Shown in pieces: positions 17,325 through 26,352 of a stretch of 64,000 bases of DNA. The translations under genes were made by a program, and so were the position numbers. The stretch's first letter is position 1. Each line of letters opens with the position of its first letter. Location: positions 496,001 through 560,000 of the forward strand of contig CAWHHO010000005.1 in NCBI GenBank assembly GCA_963829135.1, given 5' to 3'. The DNA is from Kumtagia sp963829135 (GTDB lineage: Bacteria; Pseudomonadota; Alphaproteobacteria; Rhizobiales; Rhizobiaceae). The notes under the pieces were generated by a model. It did not search any database and was not told where the DNA came from. It saw only the letters and a list, made by a program, of their open reading frames with translations.

Positions 17325-18971
17325 ATGGCTGCTAAAGACGTAAAATTCTCCCGCGACGCCCGTGAGCGCATGCTGCACGGCGTCAACATCCTCGCCGACG
17401 CCGTGAAGGTCACGCTCGGCCCGAAGGGCCGCAACGTCGTCATCGACAAGTCGTTCGGCGCACCGCGCATCACCAAGGACGGCGTCACTGTCGCCAAGGA
17501 AATCGAGCTTGCTGACAAGTTCGAGAATATGGGCGCGCAGATGGTCCGCGAAGTCGCTTCGAAGACCAACGACATCGCCGGCGACGGCACGACCACCGCG
17601 ACTGTTCTTGCCCAGGCGATCGTGCAGGAAGGCCACAAGTACGTTGCCGCCGGCATGAACCCGATGGACCTCAAGCGCGGCATCGATCTCGCCGTGACGG
17701 AAGTTGTTGCCGCTCTCGGCAAGGCTGCCAAGAAGATCAAGTCTTCCGATGAAGTCGCGCAGGTCGGCACCATCTCCGCCAATGGCGACGAATCGGTCGG
17801 CAAGATGATCGCGGAAGCGATGCAGAAGGTCGGCAACGAAGGCGTCATTACGGTCGAGGAAGCCAAGACCGCCGAGACCGAGCTTGAGGTCGTCGAAGGC
17901 ATGCAGTTCGACCGCGGCTACCTCTCGCCTTACTTCGTCACCAACCCCGACAAGATGGTGGCGGACCTCGAGGACGCCTACATTCTCCTCCACGAGAAGA
18001 AGCTTTCCAACCTTCAGGCCATGCTGCCGGTCCTGGAAGCCGTCGTGCAGACCTCAAAGCCGCTCCTCATCATCTCGGAAGACGTCGAAGGCGAGGCCCT
18101 GGCCACGCTCGTCGTCAACAAGCTGCGTGGCGGCCTGAAGATTGCCGCCGTCAAGGCTCCGGGCTTCGGTGATCGCCGCAAGGCCATGCTGGAAGACATC
18201 GCCATCCTCACCGGTGGCCAGGTCATTTCCGAAGACCTCGGCATCAAGCTCGAGAACGTTGGCCTCAACATGCTCGGCCGCGCCAAGAAGGTGTCGATCT
18301 CCAAGGAGAACACCACCATCGTCGATGGCGCCGGCAAGAAGCCTGAGATCCAGGGCCGCGTTGCCCAGATCAAGCAGCAGATCGAGGAGACCACCTCGGA
18401 CTACGACAAGGAGAAGCTGCAGGAGCGTCTCGCCAAGCTGGCGGGCGGCGTTGCCGTTATCCGCGTTGGCGGTGCGACCGAAGTGGAAGTCAAGGAAAAG
18501 AAGGACCGCGTTGATGACGCGCTGAACGCAACCCGCGCTGCCGTCGAAGAAGGCATCGTGGCTGGCGGCGGCGTCGCCCTTCTGCGCGCTTCCTCGCAGA
18601 TCAAGGTTACCGGCGTCAACGCGGACCAGGATGCCGGCATCAACATCGTGCGCAAGGCTCTGCAGTCTCCGTGCCGTCAGATCGCGCAGAACGCCGGTGC
18701 GGAAGCATCGATCGTTGCCGGCAAGATCCTTGAGAACAAGGGCGCGACCTACGGCTACAACGCCCAGACCGGCGAGTATGGCGACATGATCGCCATGGGC
18801 ATCGTCGATCCGGTCAAGGTTGTGCGCACAGCTCTACAGGACGCTGCTTCGGTTGCCGGCCTTCTGGTCACCACCGAGGCAATGATCGCGGAAGCTCCGA
18901 AGAAGGAGTCCGGCGCACCTGCCGGTATGCCGGGCGGCGGCATGGGCGGCATGGGTGGCATGGACTTCTAG
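17325..18971 (+). CDS. groEL: Chaperonin GroEL
   Basis: The 60-kDa chaperonin subunit, forming a double seven-membered ring that folds proteins with ATP. The 548 residues carry the ATP-binding GDGTTTATVLAQ segment near residue 86, the conserved apical domain and the flexible GGM tail (GGMGGMGGMDF). Second gene of the CIRCE-controlled operon, ending at a strong terminator. Rhizobia often have several groEL copies; this is the CIRCE-linked one. Confidence 0.98.
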   Translation: MAAKDVKFSRDARERMLHGVNILADAVKVTLGPKGRNVVIDKSFGAPRITKDGVTVAKEIELADKFENMGAQMVREVASKTNDIAGDGTTTATVLAQAIVQEGHKYVAAGMNPMDLKRGIDLAVTEVVAALGKAAKKIKSSDEVAQVGTISANGDESVGKMIAEAMQKVGNEGVITVEEAKTAETELEVVEGMQFDRGYLSPYFVTNPDKMVADLEDAYILLHEKKLSNLQAMLPVLEAVVQTSKPLLIISEDVEGEALATLVVNKLRGGLKIAAVKAPGFGDRRKAMLEDIAILTGGQVISEDLGIKLENVGLNMLGRAKKVSISKENTTIVDGAGKKPEIQGRVAQIKQQIEETTSDYDKEKLQERLAKLAGGVAVIRVGGATEVEVKEKKDRVDDALNATRAAVEEGIVAGGGVALLRASSQIKVTGVNADQDAGINIVRKALQSPCRQIAQNAGAEASIVAGKILENKGATYGYNAQTGEYGDMIAMGIVDPVKVVRTALQDAASVAGLLVTTEAMIAEAPKKESGAPAGMPGGGMGGMGGMDF

Positions 18972-19022
18972 GCTTGTCCTCGGCTTGACCCGAGGACCGG
19001 CTCTCCAGCCATAAGAAACATG

Positions 19023-19054
19023 AAAGGCGGGCGTAGTGCCCGCCTTTTGTCTTT
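19023..19054 (+). terminator. Rho-independent terminator of groESL
   Basis: A perfect nine-pair stem AAGGCGGGC / GCCCGCCTT with a five-base loop, followed by TTGTCTTT. It lies 52 bases after the groEL stop. A smaller palindrome (CCTCGG with CCGAGG, about 18976-18995) precedes it. Confidence 0.85.
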
Positions 19055-19084
19055 GCCGCAAAGTTATCTCGAACAGCCTGCCGG

Positions 19085-19225
19085 CGCCAGAAAACAAAAA
19101 AACCCCCGGCAGATGCCAGGGGTTCTCGGCAGTCGGGGCGGATGCTTCAGCCTCGCCTATGCGTCGAGACAGGCCGCCAGTCCATCCGTGGTCGGCCAAA
19201 TCAATCGACACATGACGCTATGCTC
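19085..19225 (-). ncRNA. Candidate small RNA or leader with terminator, minus strand
   Basis: On the minus strand a nine-pair hairpin (CCCCTGGCA / TGCCGGGGG, plus-strand 19103-19122) is followed by seven T residues, a textbook terminator. Above it lies a TATAAG-like box (about 19230) and a tiny open frame MCRLIWPTTDGLAACLDA with a GGAG before its ATG. The nearest upstream minus-strand gene ends at 19306. It may simply terminate that gene, or be an independent small RNA or leader peptide. No known family recognised. Confidence 0.35.
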
Positions 19226-19305
19226 CACTTATATGAAGGCAATACGACAAGCGGAAACCTGCCGCCGAATTGTTTGGTGAACGTGTTGATCGATTTGCGT
19301 CCTGA

Positions 19306-19776
19306 CTATGCGCGATCGATACGGCACTGGTAGCAGTTGTTGCGGGCTGAGCGCATATGCAGATAGCTGATGTCTTCGCGAGCCAGCAATTCGTGCGCCC
19401 GCCCACAAATCTGGCCAGTCGGCACGACGGCGCCGGTGCCATATACGATCCTGTCCGCGTGATCATATCCGCGCACGATGTAATCCGGCGTCGGCTTGAA
19501 GAGCGATGGCAACACGTCCGCGTCGAGCGCTCGGTCACACGCCTCGGCACAGAGAAAGATCGGCCCTGTTTCGGCATAGGGCTGCAATTCGGGAAATGGC
19601 CGGTAGGCGAGAACGAGATATGATCTCCCGGCCGGCACATTTCTCAAGCAATGACGGCACGGAACACCGTCGCCGTCCGAAATCCGGCGCTCGGGTGTAA
19701 GACCATACGCGTCGGCGCCGCCATGCTGCAGGGCACGAACCGTCTCGGTCGGCAAGGCAGAAAACCGGATAAGCAT
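19306..19776 (-). CDS. DUF1203 domain-containing protein
   Basis: 156 residues in the small DUF1203 family: FSALPTETVRALQ at the start, GVPCRHCLRNVPAGRSYLVLAYRPF in the middle with a CxxC, and a second Cys-containing end NNCYQCRID. No enzymatic function is known. The CxxC pairs could bind a metal (inference). The ATG at 19774-19776 has no strong ribosome site. No operon partner is obvious. Confidence 0.75.
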   Translation of the reverse strand: MLIRFSALPTETVRALQHGGADAYGLTPERRISDGDGVPCRHCLRNVPAGRSYLVLAYRPFPELQPYAETGPIFLCAEACDRALDADVLPSLFKPTPDYIVRGYDHADRIVYGTGAVVPTGQICGRAHELLAREDISYLHMRSARNNCYQCRIDRA

Positions 19777-19930
19777 TTTGAGCTCCTGAGTTGGTCAGAT
19801 GAGCTTTGCTTATCCCCTTGCGGATGTTTGCCGCCACCCGAAACCTGCGCCAGCCAGGGTGTGCCGGCGTGGGGGGGCGTCCGATCCTGCCGGCAAACGC
19901 CGCTGAACACGATGTTCAGCTTCGCAACGA

Positions 19931-20497
19931 TCAGGGTTGCATGACAGCAGCGCAGCGTTCGTCAAAGCTCATCGGATGGACGATTTCCTGCTTTTGCCCG
20001 ACCGGAGAAAAACCCAGCTTCTGATAAAGCGGCAGCGCGGCGGGGTGATCGAGCGTGCAGGTTTGCACAGTCACTTTTGCGGGCTTGTAGGACCAGGCTG
20101 CTTCTATCGCGGAACTGAGGAACCAGCGGCCCAGTCCCTGACCCGTCGCATGTTCCATCATCCCGAAATACGCGAGTTCAACTTCATCCGGCAGATGCGC
20201 CTTGAGATCGAAAAAGCCGGCGGGACTGCCGTCCAGATAGAGGACGCGGATATCCCGTTCGGGCTTGCGCAAGCCTTCCGTCAACTCCGCGTCCGGCATG
20301 CGCAACGCATTCACCCAATGCCATTTGCGTCCGACGCGATCGATCAGGTAGCGATAATAGTGCACCGGAATGTCGCGAACACGCAGCAGCGCAACCTGAC
20401 GGTTATACGGCAGCGCCGAATAATTGGCGGGCGGCCGTTCCATTTCGAGGAATGTCACCGTAACGCCTATGGGCTCCGGTATTTCCGACTTCGCCAT
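19931..20497 (-). CDS. GNAT family N-acetyltransferase
   Basis: 188 residues from the ATG at 20497, which lies 2 bases after the sseA stop. The acetyl-CoA-binding motif A is seen in ELAYFGMMEHATGQGLGRWFL (Q/R-x-x-G-x-G/A form), followed by TCTLDHPAALPLYQKLGFSPVGQ, the usual motif B. Transfers an acetyl group to an unknown amine substrate. The tight spacing says it is co-transcribed with sseA. Confidence 0.87.
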   Translation of the reverse strand: MAKSEIPEPIGVTVTFLEMERPPANYSALPYNRQVALLRVRDIPVHYYRYLIDRVGRKWHWVNALRMPDAELTEGLRKPERDIRVLYLDGSPAGFFDLKAHLPDEVELAYFGMMEHATGQGLGRWFLSSAIEAAWSYKPAKVTVQTCTLDHPAALPLYQKLGFSPVGQKQEIVHPMSFDERCAAVMQP

Positions 20498-20499
20498 GG

Positions 20500-21348
20500 T
20501 CAGTCCTTGCCCGTTTCCACCGGCGTGTCGGGTCGCCCGCCCCACTCAGTCCACGAGCCGTCATAGAGCCGGTTGGCTCCATGGCCGAGGCTTTCCAGCG
20601 CCAGGGTGACCACCGCTGCCGTGATACCGGAGCCGCAGGATGTAACGACCGGCTTGTCCAGATCGAGACCGGCGTGCTCCAATCTGCCGCGCAGCTGGTC
20701 GAGCGGCAACAAATAGCCGTTCTCGGACAGCGATAGCGCCGGCACGCTTCGAGCTCCAGGCATATGGCCGGAACGAATGCCTTTGCGCGGCTCGGGATCC
20801 TCTCCGGAAAAACGGCGCGGCGGGCGAGCATCGGCGATCTGGCCTCCACTCTCGACCACCTCGCGGACATCCTCGATGTCCGCTACGCGCTTCTCGTCGA
20901 AATCGGTATGGAACACACAGGGCGCGATCCTGGTGACATCGGTTGTGACAGGTCGACCGGCCTTCTTCCAATTGTCGAAACCGCCGTCGAGCACAAAGAC
21001 TTCCGCCGCACCCATGATCCGAAACATCCACCAGACTCGCGGCGCGGTGAACATTCCAGGACCGTCATAGACGACGATCGTATCGTCAACCGTGATCCCC
21101 ATCGACCCTGCGTGCTGGGCAAAGACCAATGGCTTCGGAAGCGTATGCGGAAGATCCGAATCCGGATCCACGACCAGATCCTGGTCGAAGAAAACCGCAC
21201 CGGGAATGTGCGCAGCGTCATACTCGGCTTTCGGATCACGGGCTTGCGCCGGCAGATACCAGGATGCGTCTATTATCGACAGGCCCGGTCGGCCGAGTTG
21301 TTCCTGCAGCCAGTCGGCGTCGACAACGAACGGGCTTTTTTCCGGCAT
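20500..21348 (-). CDS. sseA: 3-mercaptopyruvate sulfurtransferase
   Basis: A two-rhodanese-domain enzyme moving sulfur from 3-mercaptopyruvate to thiol acceptors. The 282-residue length is normal. The active-site loop in the C-terminal domain reads TSCGSGITAAVV with catalytic Cys, where the Ser/Gly loop is closer to mercaptopyruvate sulfurtransferases than to thiosulfate ones. The interdomain IRSGHMPGA is conserved. It lies near alaX and cysK, which fits a cysteine-metabolism group. Confidence 0.92.
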   Translation of the reverse strand: MPEKSPFVVDADWLQEQLGRPGLSIIDASWYLPAQARDPKAEYDAAHIPGAVFFDQDLVVDPDSDLPHTLPKPLVFAQHAGSMGITVDDTIVVYDGPGMFTAPRVWWMFRIMGAAEVFVLDGGFDNWKKAGRPVTTDVTRIAPCVFHTDFDEKRVADIEDVREVVESGGQIADARPPRRFSGEDPEPRKGIRSGHMPGARSVPALSLSENGYLLPLDQLRGRLEHAGLDLDKPVVTSCGSGITAAVVTLALESLGHGANRLYDGSWTEWGGRPDTPVETGKD

Positions 21349-21446
21349 AGGGGATCCCCAGATTTCGTTTGCTACAACGTTTCTGGCACATTGGCGGCTT
21401 TGCCAAAAGGGCCAGCGCCACCAACATACCCGCCACGGAGGATCGC

Positions 21447-21767
21447 ATGATAAAGCGCATCTGGAACGGCTACACCACCCGCGAAAACGCCGATGCCTAC
21501 GAGCGGCTGCTCGACAGCTTCATCTTTCCGGGCATCGAGGCGAAAAGGATCCCGGGCTACCGGTCCATCGAATTGATGCGCCGGGAAGTGGACGACGAGG
21601 TTCAATTCACCACGGTGATGAGCTTCGATTCCATCGACAACATTATCGCCTTTCAGGGGGCCGACTATGAAGCGGCCTACGTACCGAAGGAGGCACAAGA
21701 GCTGCTGAAACGCTGGGATGCGCGCTCGACCCATCACCAAGTCGTGCAGACGCGAATCTACGGATAG
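21447..21767 (+). CDS. Antibiotic biosynthesis monooxygenase-like small protein
   Basis: 106 residues from the ATG at 21447, preceded by a GGAG. IKRIWNGYTTRENADAYERLL and the later DSIDNIIAFQGADYEAAYVP fit the dimeric alpha+beta barrel (ABM) fold. The enzyme role is unknown. It is the only plus-strand gene between sseA and alaX. The frame is open for 26 codons upstream, but this part is not conserved-looking. Confidence 0.7.
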   Translation: MIKRIWNGYTTRENADAYERLLDSFIFPGIEAKRIPGYRSIELMRREVDDEVQFTTVMSFDSIDNIIAFQGADYEAAYVPKEAQELLKRWDARSTHHQVVQTRIYG

Positions 21768-21785
21768 CAACCGTCAATCCGAGAT

Positions 21786-22529
21786 CTACGGTGCAGGCAT
21801 AGGCCCGAAGCGAATACGGAAGCGGCGGTTTTCGCGCCCCTTCTTCTCGATCTTGCCAATGTGTATGTCGCCGACCTCGCCGGTCGACTGGACATGCGTG
21901 CCGCCGCAAGGCTGGCTGTCCACGGCGGCATTGTCGCCGATACACACCAGACGGATGCGCCCTGTCCCTGACGGCGGGCGCACATTCTTCGACTTCACCA
22001 GGCCCGGATTGGCGGCAAGGTCCTCCTCTGTGATCCAGCGCGTGAAAACCGGATAGTTCGCTGCCACCAGCGCCATCATGCGCTCCGTGACCAACTCCTT
22101 CGTATAAGTTGGATCGGGGATGTCGAAATCGACGCGGCTGTCGTCCTCGGCGACCGCCGCACCAGTGATCGGGAAGGGGCAAACAACGCTCAACAGGTGG
22201 CAGGCCGTGTGCATGCGCATCAGCAGGTGCCGGCGGGGCCAGTCAATGGCAAGTTGAACGGTCTCGCCAACGGCAGGTAAGCCCTGCTCCGCGGCGGGAA
22301 TATGGATGATCTCTTCCTTCGTCTCGCCGGTCACGGTCGCAGCGATAGCGATGCGGCTGCCTTGCGAGCGCACAATGTGGCCGGTATCGCCCGGCTGTCC
22401 GCCGGAGGTCGCGTAGAACACGGTGCGGTCGAGGATGATGCCGCCGCGCTCATTGACTGCGAGAACGGTCGCCGACGCCTCGCGCAGATACGCATCATCG
22501 CGAAAAAGCGTCCCGGTCTGGAAAGGCAT
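21786..22529 (-). CDS. Alanyl-tRNA editing protein (AlaX-type)
   Basis: A free-standing copy of the AlaRS editing domain; removes Ser or Gly wrongly attached to tRNA-Ala. The zinc ligands are HTACH near residue 106 and the CGGTH motif near residue 210; GGQPGDTG near residue 43 is also typical. Length 247 fits AlaX-M forms. Its ATG overlaps the cysK stop by one base (TAATG), so translation is probably coupled to cysK. Confidence 0.92.
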   Translation of the reverse strand: MPFQTGTLFRDDAYLREASATVLAVNERGGIILDRTVFYATSGGQPGDTGHIVRSQGSRIAIAATVTGETKEEIIHIPAAEQGLPAVGETVQLAIDWPRRHLLMRMHTACHLLSVVCPFPITGAAVAEDDSRVDFDIPDPTYTKELVTERMMALVAANYPVFTRWITEEDLAANPGLVKSKNVRPPSGTGRIRLVCIGDNAAVDSQPCGGTHVQSTGEVGDIHIGKIEKKGRENRRFRIRFGPMPAP

Positions 22530-23563
22530 TACGGAACCTGTTCGTACGGAACCGGAATCGTGCTGCTGCTATCCATCCATTCAGGGATTGGCAGATGCTT
22601 GCCGCGCAGAAAGTCCGGGTTGAAAAGCTTGGATTGGTAGCGCGTGCCGTAGTCGCAGAGGATCGTCACGATCGTGTGTCCCGGTCCAAGGTCGCGGGCC
22701 AACCGAATTGCCCCGGCAATGTTGATACCCGTCGAGCCGCCGAGGCAGAGACCTTCCTCTTGCAGCAGGTCGAAAATGATCGGCAACGCTTCCTCATCCG
22801 GTACCTGATAGGAGAAGTCGGGTTCAAACGCTTCGAGATTGGCGGTAATGCGTCCCTGCCCTATCCCCTCGGTGATCGAGCTCCCCTCGGCCTTCAGCTC
22901 GCCGGCCGTGTAGTAGCTGTAGAGCGCCGCCCCCAGCGGATCGGCCAGCGCGATCTTGATGTCCCGGCGCTTCTCCCTCAGCCCGACGGCAACGCCAGCC
23001 AACGTGCCGCCTGTGCCGACGGCCGATACGAAGCCATCGACTTTGCCGTCCGTCTGACTCCATATTTCCTGGGCGGTGGTGGCGATGTGCCCATCGCGAT
23101 TGGCGACATTGTCGAACTGGTTGGCCCATATAGCGCCGCTGGCTTCCGTCTTCGCCATCTGCGCCGCAAGGCGACCGGAAAGCTTCACGTAGTTGTTGGG
23201 GTTTTTGTACGGCACCGCCGGCACTTCGATGAGTTCCGCGCCGAGCAGTTTGATGGCGTCCTTCTTTTCCTGGCTCTGCGTGTCGGGAATGACGATCACG
23301 GTACGATAGCCCAGCGCCTTGGCGACCACGGTCAGGCCGATACCGGTGTTACCCGCCGTACCCTCCACGATAACGCCGCCGGGCTTCAGCAGGCCGCGCT
23401 TCTCTGCGTCGCGAATGATGAAAAGGCCGGCGCGATCTTTCACCGATTGACCAGGATTCATGAATTCCGCCTTGCCGAGGATTTCGCATCCCGTCTCTTC
23501 GGAGGCACGCCGCAGCCTGATGAGCGGCGTATTTCCGATCGCATCGATGACCGAACCCAACAT
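22529..23563 (-). CDS. Cysteine synthase A family (O-acetylserine sulfhydrylase)
   Basis: PLP enzyme making cysteine from O-acetylserine and sulfide. The PLP lysine lies in NPGQSVKDRAG near residue 40, the substrate loop in EGTAGNTGIG, the phosphate loop in AVGTGGTLAGV, and the end is a normal CysK/Cbs-type C-terminus. 344 residues is slightly long for CysK, so a related beta-family enzyme such as CysM or a CBS-like form is possible. The ATG at 23563 has GGGAA at good spacing; starts further upstream seem too long. Confidence 0.88.
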   Translation of the reverse strand: MLGSVIDAIGNTPLIRLRRASEETGCEILGKAEFMNPGQSVKDRAGLFIIRDAEKRGLLKPGGVIVEGTAGNTGIGLTVVAKALGYRTVIVIPDTQSQEKKDAIKLLGAELIEVPAVPYKNPNNYVKLSGRLAAQMAKTEASGAIWANQFDNVANRDGHIATTAQEIWSQTDGKVDGFVSAVGTGGTLAGVAVGLREKRRDIKIALADPLGAALYSYYTAGELKAEGSSITEGIGQGRITANLEAFEPDFSYQVPDEEALPIIFDLLQEEGLCLGGSTGINIAGAIRLARDLGPGHTIVTILCDYGTRYQSKLFNPDFLRGKHLPIPEWMDSSSTIPVPYEQVP

Positions 23564-23818
23564 GAGCATTTCCCGCTGGCGCAATTTTTGAACGTCGCGT
23601 CCACGGCGCGAGGCCGAGACAGGAACCTTCCTGCCAGAGACAGGCCGGACATTCAACCGAGGCGCGTGCGGCAAAATTCTGGTCCATCGCATTTTGACGC
23701 GTGGGGACGAAACGCACTAGACTGCCGCAAGAACTGCTTCGGTTGATCCAATCTCCAGCAGCCGGCGTAGAAAAGCGAAATAGCCGGCCCTGTTGGCGGC
23801 GGTCCCGTAAGTGAGCTG

Positions 23819-24463
23819 ATGACTTCCGAAACCCGCGACAATCTTGACGTCCTACTAGCCCGATATGTGGCCGGTGGCTTGCCCGTGCCGGCTAGGGTCC
23901 TGGTCGAGAGTCATCTGGCAATGAAACCGTCCAGCCGAATTTTTGCGTCAGGACTGGAAACGCTTGCGGGAGACGCGCTTACGACCGCCCCTGCCACCGA
24001 TCTTTACGACGAGCAAAGCCGGCTTGACGCGATTTTTGCCAGCGAGCCGTCACAAGCCGTTGCACCCGAGCTTCCGGCATCCAGTGTCTTTCCGAGGCCG
24101 TTGCGCGATTTTATAGGCTTTGACCTGAACGATGTGCCTTGGCGACGGAAATTGCCCGGCTTCAAGGTACACGAAGTTGGGGAGATCGATGGCTGCCAGG
24201 CGAACCTCTTCTGGCTGCGTCCGGGCCGCCCTATTCCCGAACATACGCATGACGGCTCGGAACTGTTCCTCGTGCTCGAAGGGGCTTTTGCCGATGGTAT
24301 CGGCCGCTATGCGCGGGGCGACATCTCGATCGCCGACGAAACAGTCGATCACCGCCCGGTCGCGGAGGCCGACCGGCCCTGCATCGGATTTTCCGTGACC
24401 GATGGTCCGCTACGCCTGACTGGTCGCCTACACCGGCGGCTGGGCGACATCATCGGATTTTAG
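23819..24463 (+). CDS. ChrR-like cupin protein (anti-sigma factor family)
   Basis: 214 residues. The N-terminal half resembles the helical zinc anti-sigma domain, the C-terminal half a ChrR cupin (RPGRPIPEHTHDGSELFLVLEG, with His and Glu metal ligands). In RpoE-ChrR pairs the protein binds and silences an ECF sigma factor until singlet oxygen appears. Here the expected HxxxCxxC of the zinc site reads HLAMKPSSR, so the cysteines are missing. No ECF sigma gene is next to it. A standalone role is possible; the family name rests mainly on the cupin. Confidence 0.78.
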   Translation: MTSETRDNLDVLLARYVAGGLPVPARVLVESHLAMKPSSRIFASGLETLAGDALTTAPATDLYDEQSRLDAIFASEPSQAVAPELPASSVFPRPLRDFIGFDLNDVPWRRKLPGFKVHEVGEIDGCQANLFWLRPGRPIPEHTHDGSELFLVLEGAFADGIGRYARGDISIADETVDHRPVAEADRPCIGFSVTDGPLRLTGRLHRRLGDIIGF

Positions 24464-24569
24464 GCGAGCTACCCTCTCGCGAAAGTAAGGCGGCGGTCTG
24501 GAATCTGACCCATGACCGCCGGAGATATTCAAGCGCGGTGCAAACGCTACGCTCTAGCAGGCTATGCAG

Positions 24570-25943
24570 CTATGCTGCGCGCGGGGCATTGCCGCGGCCG
24601 CGGAACGGCCGCTTCTTGCCACCGAAACGCTTCTCGCCGGCGCCCTGCTCGACGCCCTTGTTTTGGCCAAATCCCTGACGCGGCTTGTCTCCACCGGGAC
24701 GTCGCGACCGATTGAAGTCGCGGGTCCGCGAAGCATTGTCCTTGGCCTCGTTCGGGCTGTGCTGAACGCGCTCCGCCTGCGGATCAGGTTCGCCAAGATG
24801 ATCGGCGCCTACAGCGAGCTTCATGCGGATGACACGCTCGACGGCCCGCAGCTTGGCGCTCTCATTCGGGTCGCACAGCGTGATTGCAATGCCGTCCGCA
24901 CCGTTGCGGCCGGTGCGGCCGATGCGATGCACATAGCTTTCCGCCTCGTCTGGCAGGTCGAAATTGACGACATGCGAGATGCCGGGCACGTCGATGCCGC
25001 GCGCCGCGATGTCGGTGGCGACAAGTATACGCACGGAACCGTCACGGAAACCGTTCAGCGCCTTCTGGCGGGCATTCTGCGACTTGTTGCCGTGTATGAC
25101 GGCGGCGTTGAAACCGTCGCGCTCCAGGTCGCGGGTAACGCGGTCAGCGCCGTGTTTGGTGCGGGTGAAGATCATCACCGAGCTCATCGCCGGATTGGCG
25201 AGCATGGTGGAGAGCACCTTGCGCTTCTGCTTGAGGCGAGCCAGCACGACGCTCTGATGGATCTCCGACGCGGTCGTGCCCTGCGGCGCTACCTCGACAT
25301 GGACCGGGTTTTTCAGGATTCCGCGCGCGAGCTGCTCGATTTCCGCCGGCATGGTGGCCGAAAACAGAGCTGTCTGCCGCGTCGGGTGCGTGGCGTTCGC
25401 GATCCGCTTCACGTCATGGATGAAGCCCATGTCGAGCATGCGGTCGGCCTCGTCTAGCACCAGCCAGCGGGTTTCGTTGAGTTTCACCTCGCCCTCGCGG
25501 ACGAGATCGGTCAAGCGGCCTGGCGTTGCGATCAGAATATCGACGCCCTGCGCCATGCGCTTGACTTGGCCGCCGCGCGATACGCCGCCGAGCACGAGCG
25601 CGGTGGAAATGTGCATGCCCTTTGCCAGGACACGGATGGTTTCCTCGATCTGCACCGCGAGCTCGCGCGTCGGTGCAAGGACGAGGGCCCGCGCGGTGCG
25701 CGGCAGGCGCTTGCTGCCCAGGGCGGCAATCTTTGAAAGGATCGGCAGGCTAAAGGCAGCGGTTTTACCGGAACCGGTCTGGGCGACGCCGAGAATGTCG
25801 CGGCCTTCTAGCTGGGCAGGAATGGCCTGGGTCTGGATCGGCTTGGGCATATCGAAACCGGCCGCGTGAGTAGCTTCCAGCAGCTTTCCGGTTATGCCAA
25901 GGGAGGCGAACCCGTCGAGGTCCGCAGCAACATGAATATTCAA
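24570..25943 (-). CDS. DEAD-box ATP-dependent RNA helicase, RhlE-like
   Basis: 457 residues with all motifs: Q motif near PKPIQTQAIP, AQTGSGKT, PTRELAVQ, ATPGRLTDL, DEAD, SAT, and HRIGRTGRNG. The basic, Arg/Gly-rich C-terminal tail (about 75 residues) is typical of RhlE-type proteins, which act in ribosome assembly and mRNA turnover, often in cold. The start is a TTG at 25943 (MNIHVAADLDG), with an AGAAGAA purine run just before it. A small hairpin sits above it in the leader. Confidence 0.92.
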   Translation of the reverse strand: MNIHVAADLDGFASLGITGKLLEATHAAGFDMPKPIQTQAIPAQLEGRDILGVAQTGSGKTAAFSLPILSKIAALGSKRLPRTARALVLAPTRELAVQIEETIRVLAKGMHISTALVLGGVSRGGQVKRMAQGVDILIATPGRLTDLVREGEVKLNETRWLVLDEADRMLDMGFIHDVKRIANATHPTRQTALFSATMPAEIEQLARGILKNPVHVEVAPQGTTASEIHQSVVLARLKQKRKVLSTMLANPAMSSVMIFTRTKHGADRVTRDLERDGFNAAVIHGNKSQNARQKALNGFRDGSVRILVATDIAARGIDVPGISHVVNFDLPDEAESYVHRIGRTGRNGADGIAITLCDPNESAKLRAVERVIRMKLAVGADHLGEPDPQAERVQHSPNEAKDNASRTRDFNRSRRPGGDKPRQGFGQNKGVEQGAGEKRFGGKKRPFRGRGNAPRAA

Positions 25944-25946
25944 TTT

Positions 25947-25976
25947 CTTCTTCTTTCATGCGGCTAAACAAGCCGC
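25947..25976 (-). promoter_or_regulatory. Hairpin in the leader of the DEAD-box helicase gene
   Basis: GCGGCT and AGCCGC form a perfect six-pair stem with a five-base loop, immediately followed on the minus strand by GAAAGAAGAAG, the purine-rich ribosome site. Such placement could modulate translation, for example with temperature. Only the structure is seen; regulation is inference. Confidence 0.35.
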
Positions 25977-26352
25977 AACTGCTCATCGCGGCAGGGCGCT
26001 GCCCACCGTCGACTGTGAATTTCGTGAAACGACATAGGCGACGGGCATCCAATCCCGCGCGGTTGCGCTGTCGTGCCCGAGGTAAACTCCCAGGACTTTC
26101 CTCCATACCGGCTTTACGGAGAGGAGGATCAGACGCAACCAGTCTCTTCCAAATGAGAAGGCCGCAAAGTGGTGCGGCCCAAGCGCCTATGAGTTGGGCA
26201 TATGGCCTAGTTGGGATCGGATTGCAAGAGATGTTTTTACCAAACGATAAAATTCTCGAAAGCTAACCGCTACCAAAACGAAACAATGTTAGTTCGTGCG
26301 TAATGAATTCGAACTTTCCTTGCAAAACCTGGGTGAAAGTGGGCAACAACCG
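25977..26352. other. Non-coding region between the helicase and DUF1697 genes
   Basis: No gene supported. It contains a hairpin (GGCCGCA with TGCGGCC, about 26160-26180) and is AT-richer than the neighbours toward 26300. The promoter of the helicase is expected here. Confidence 0.5.
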
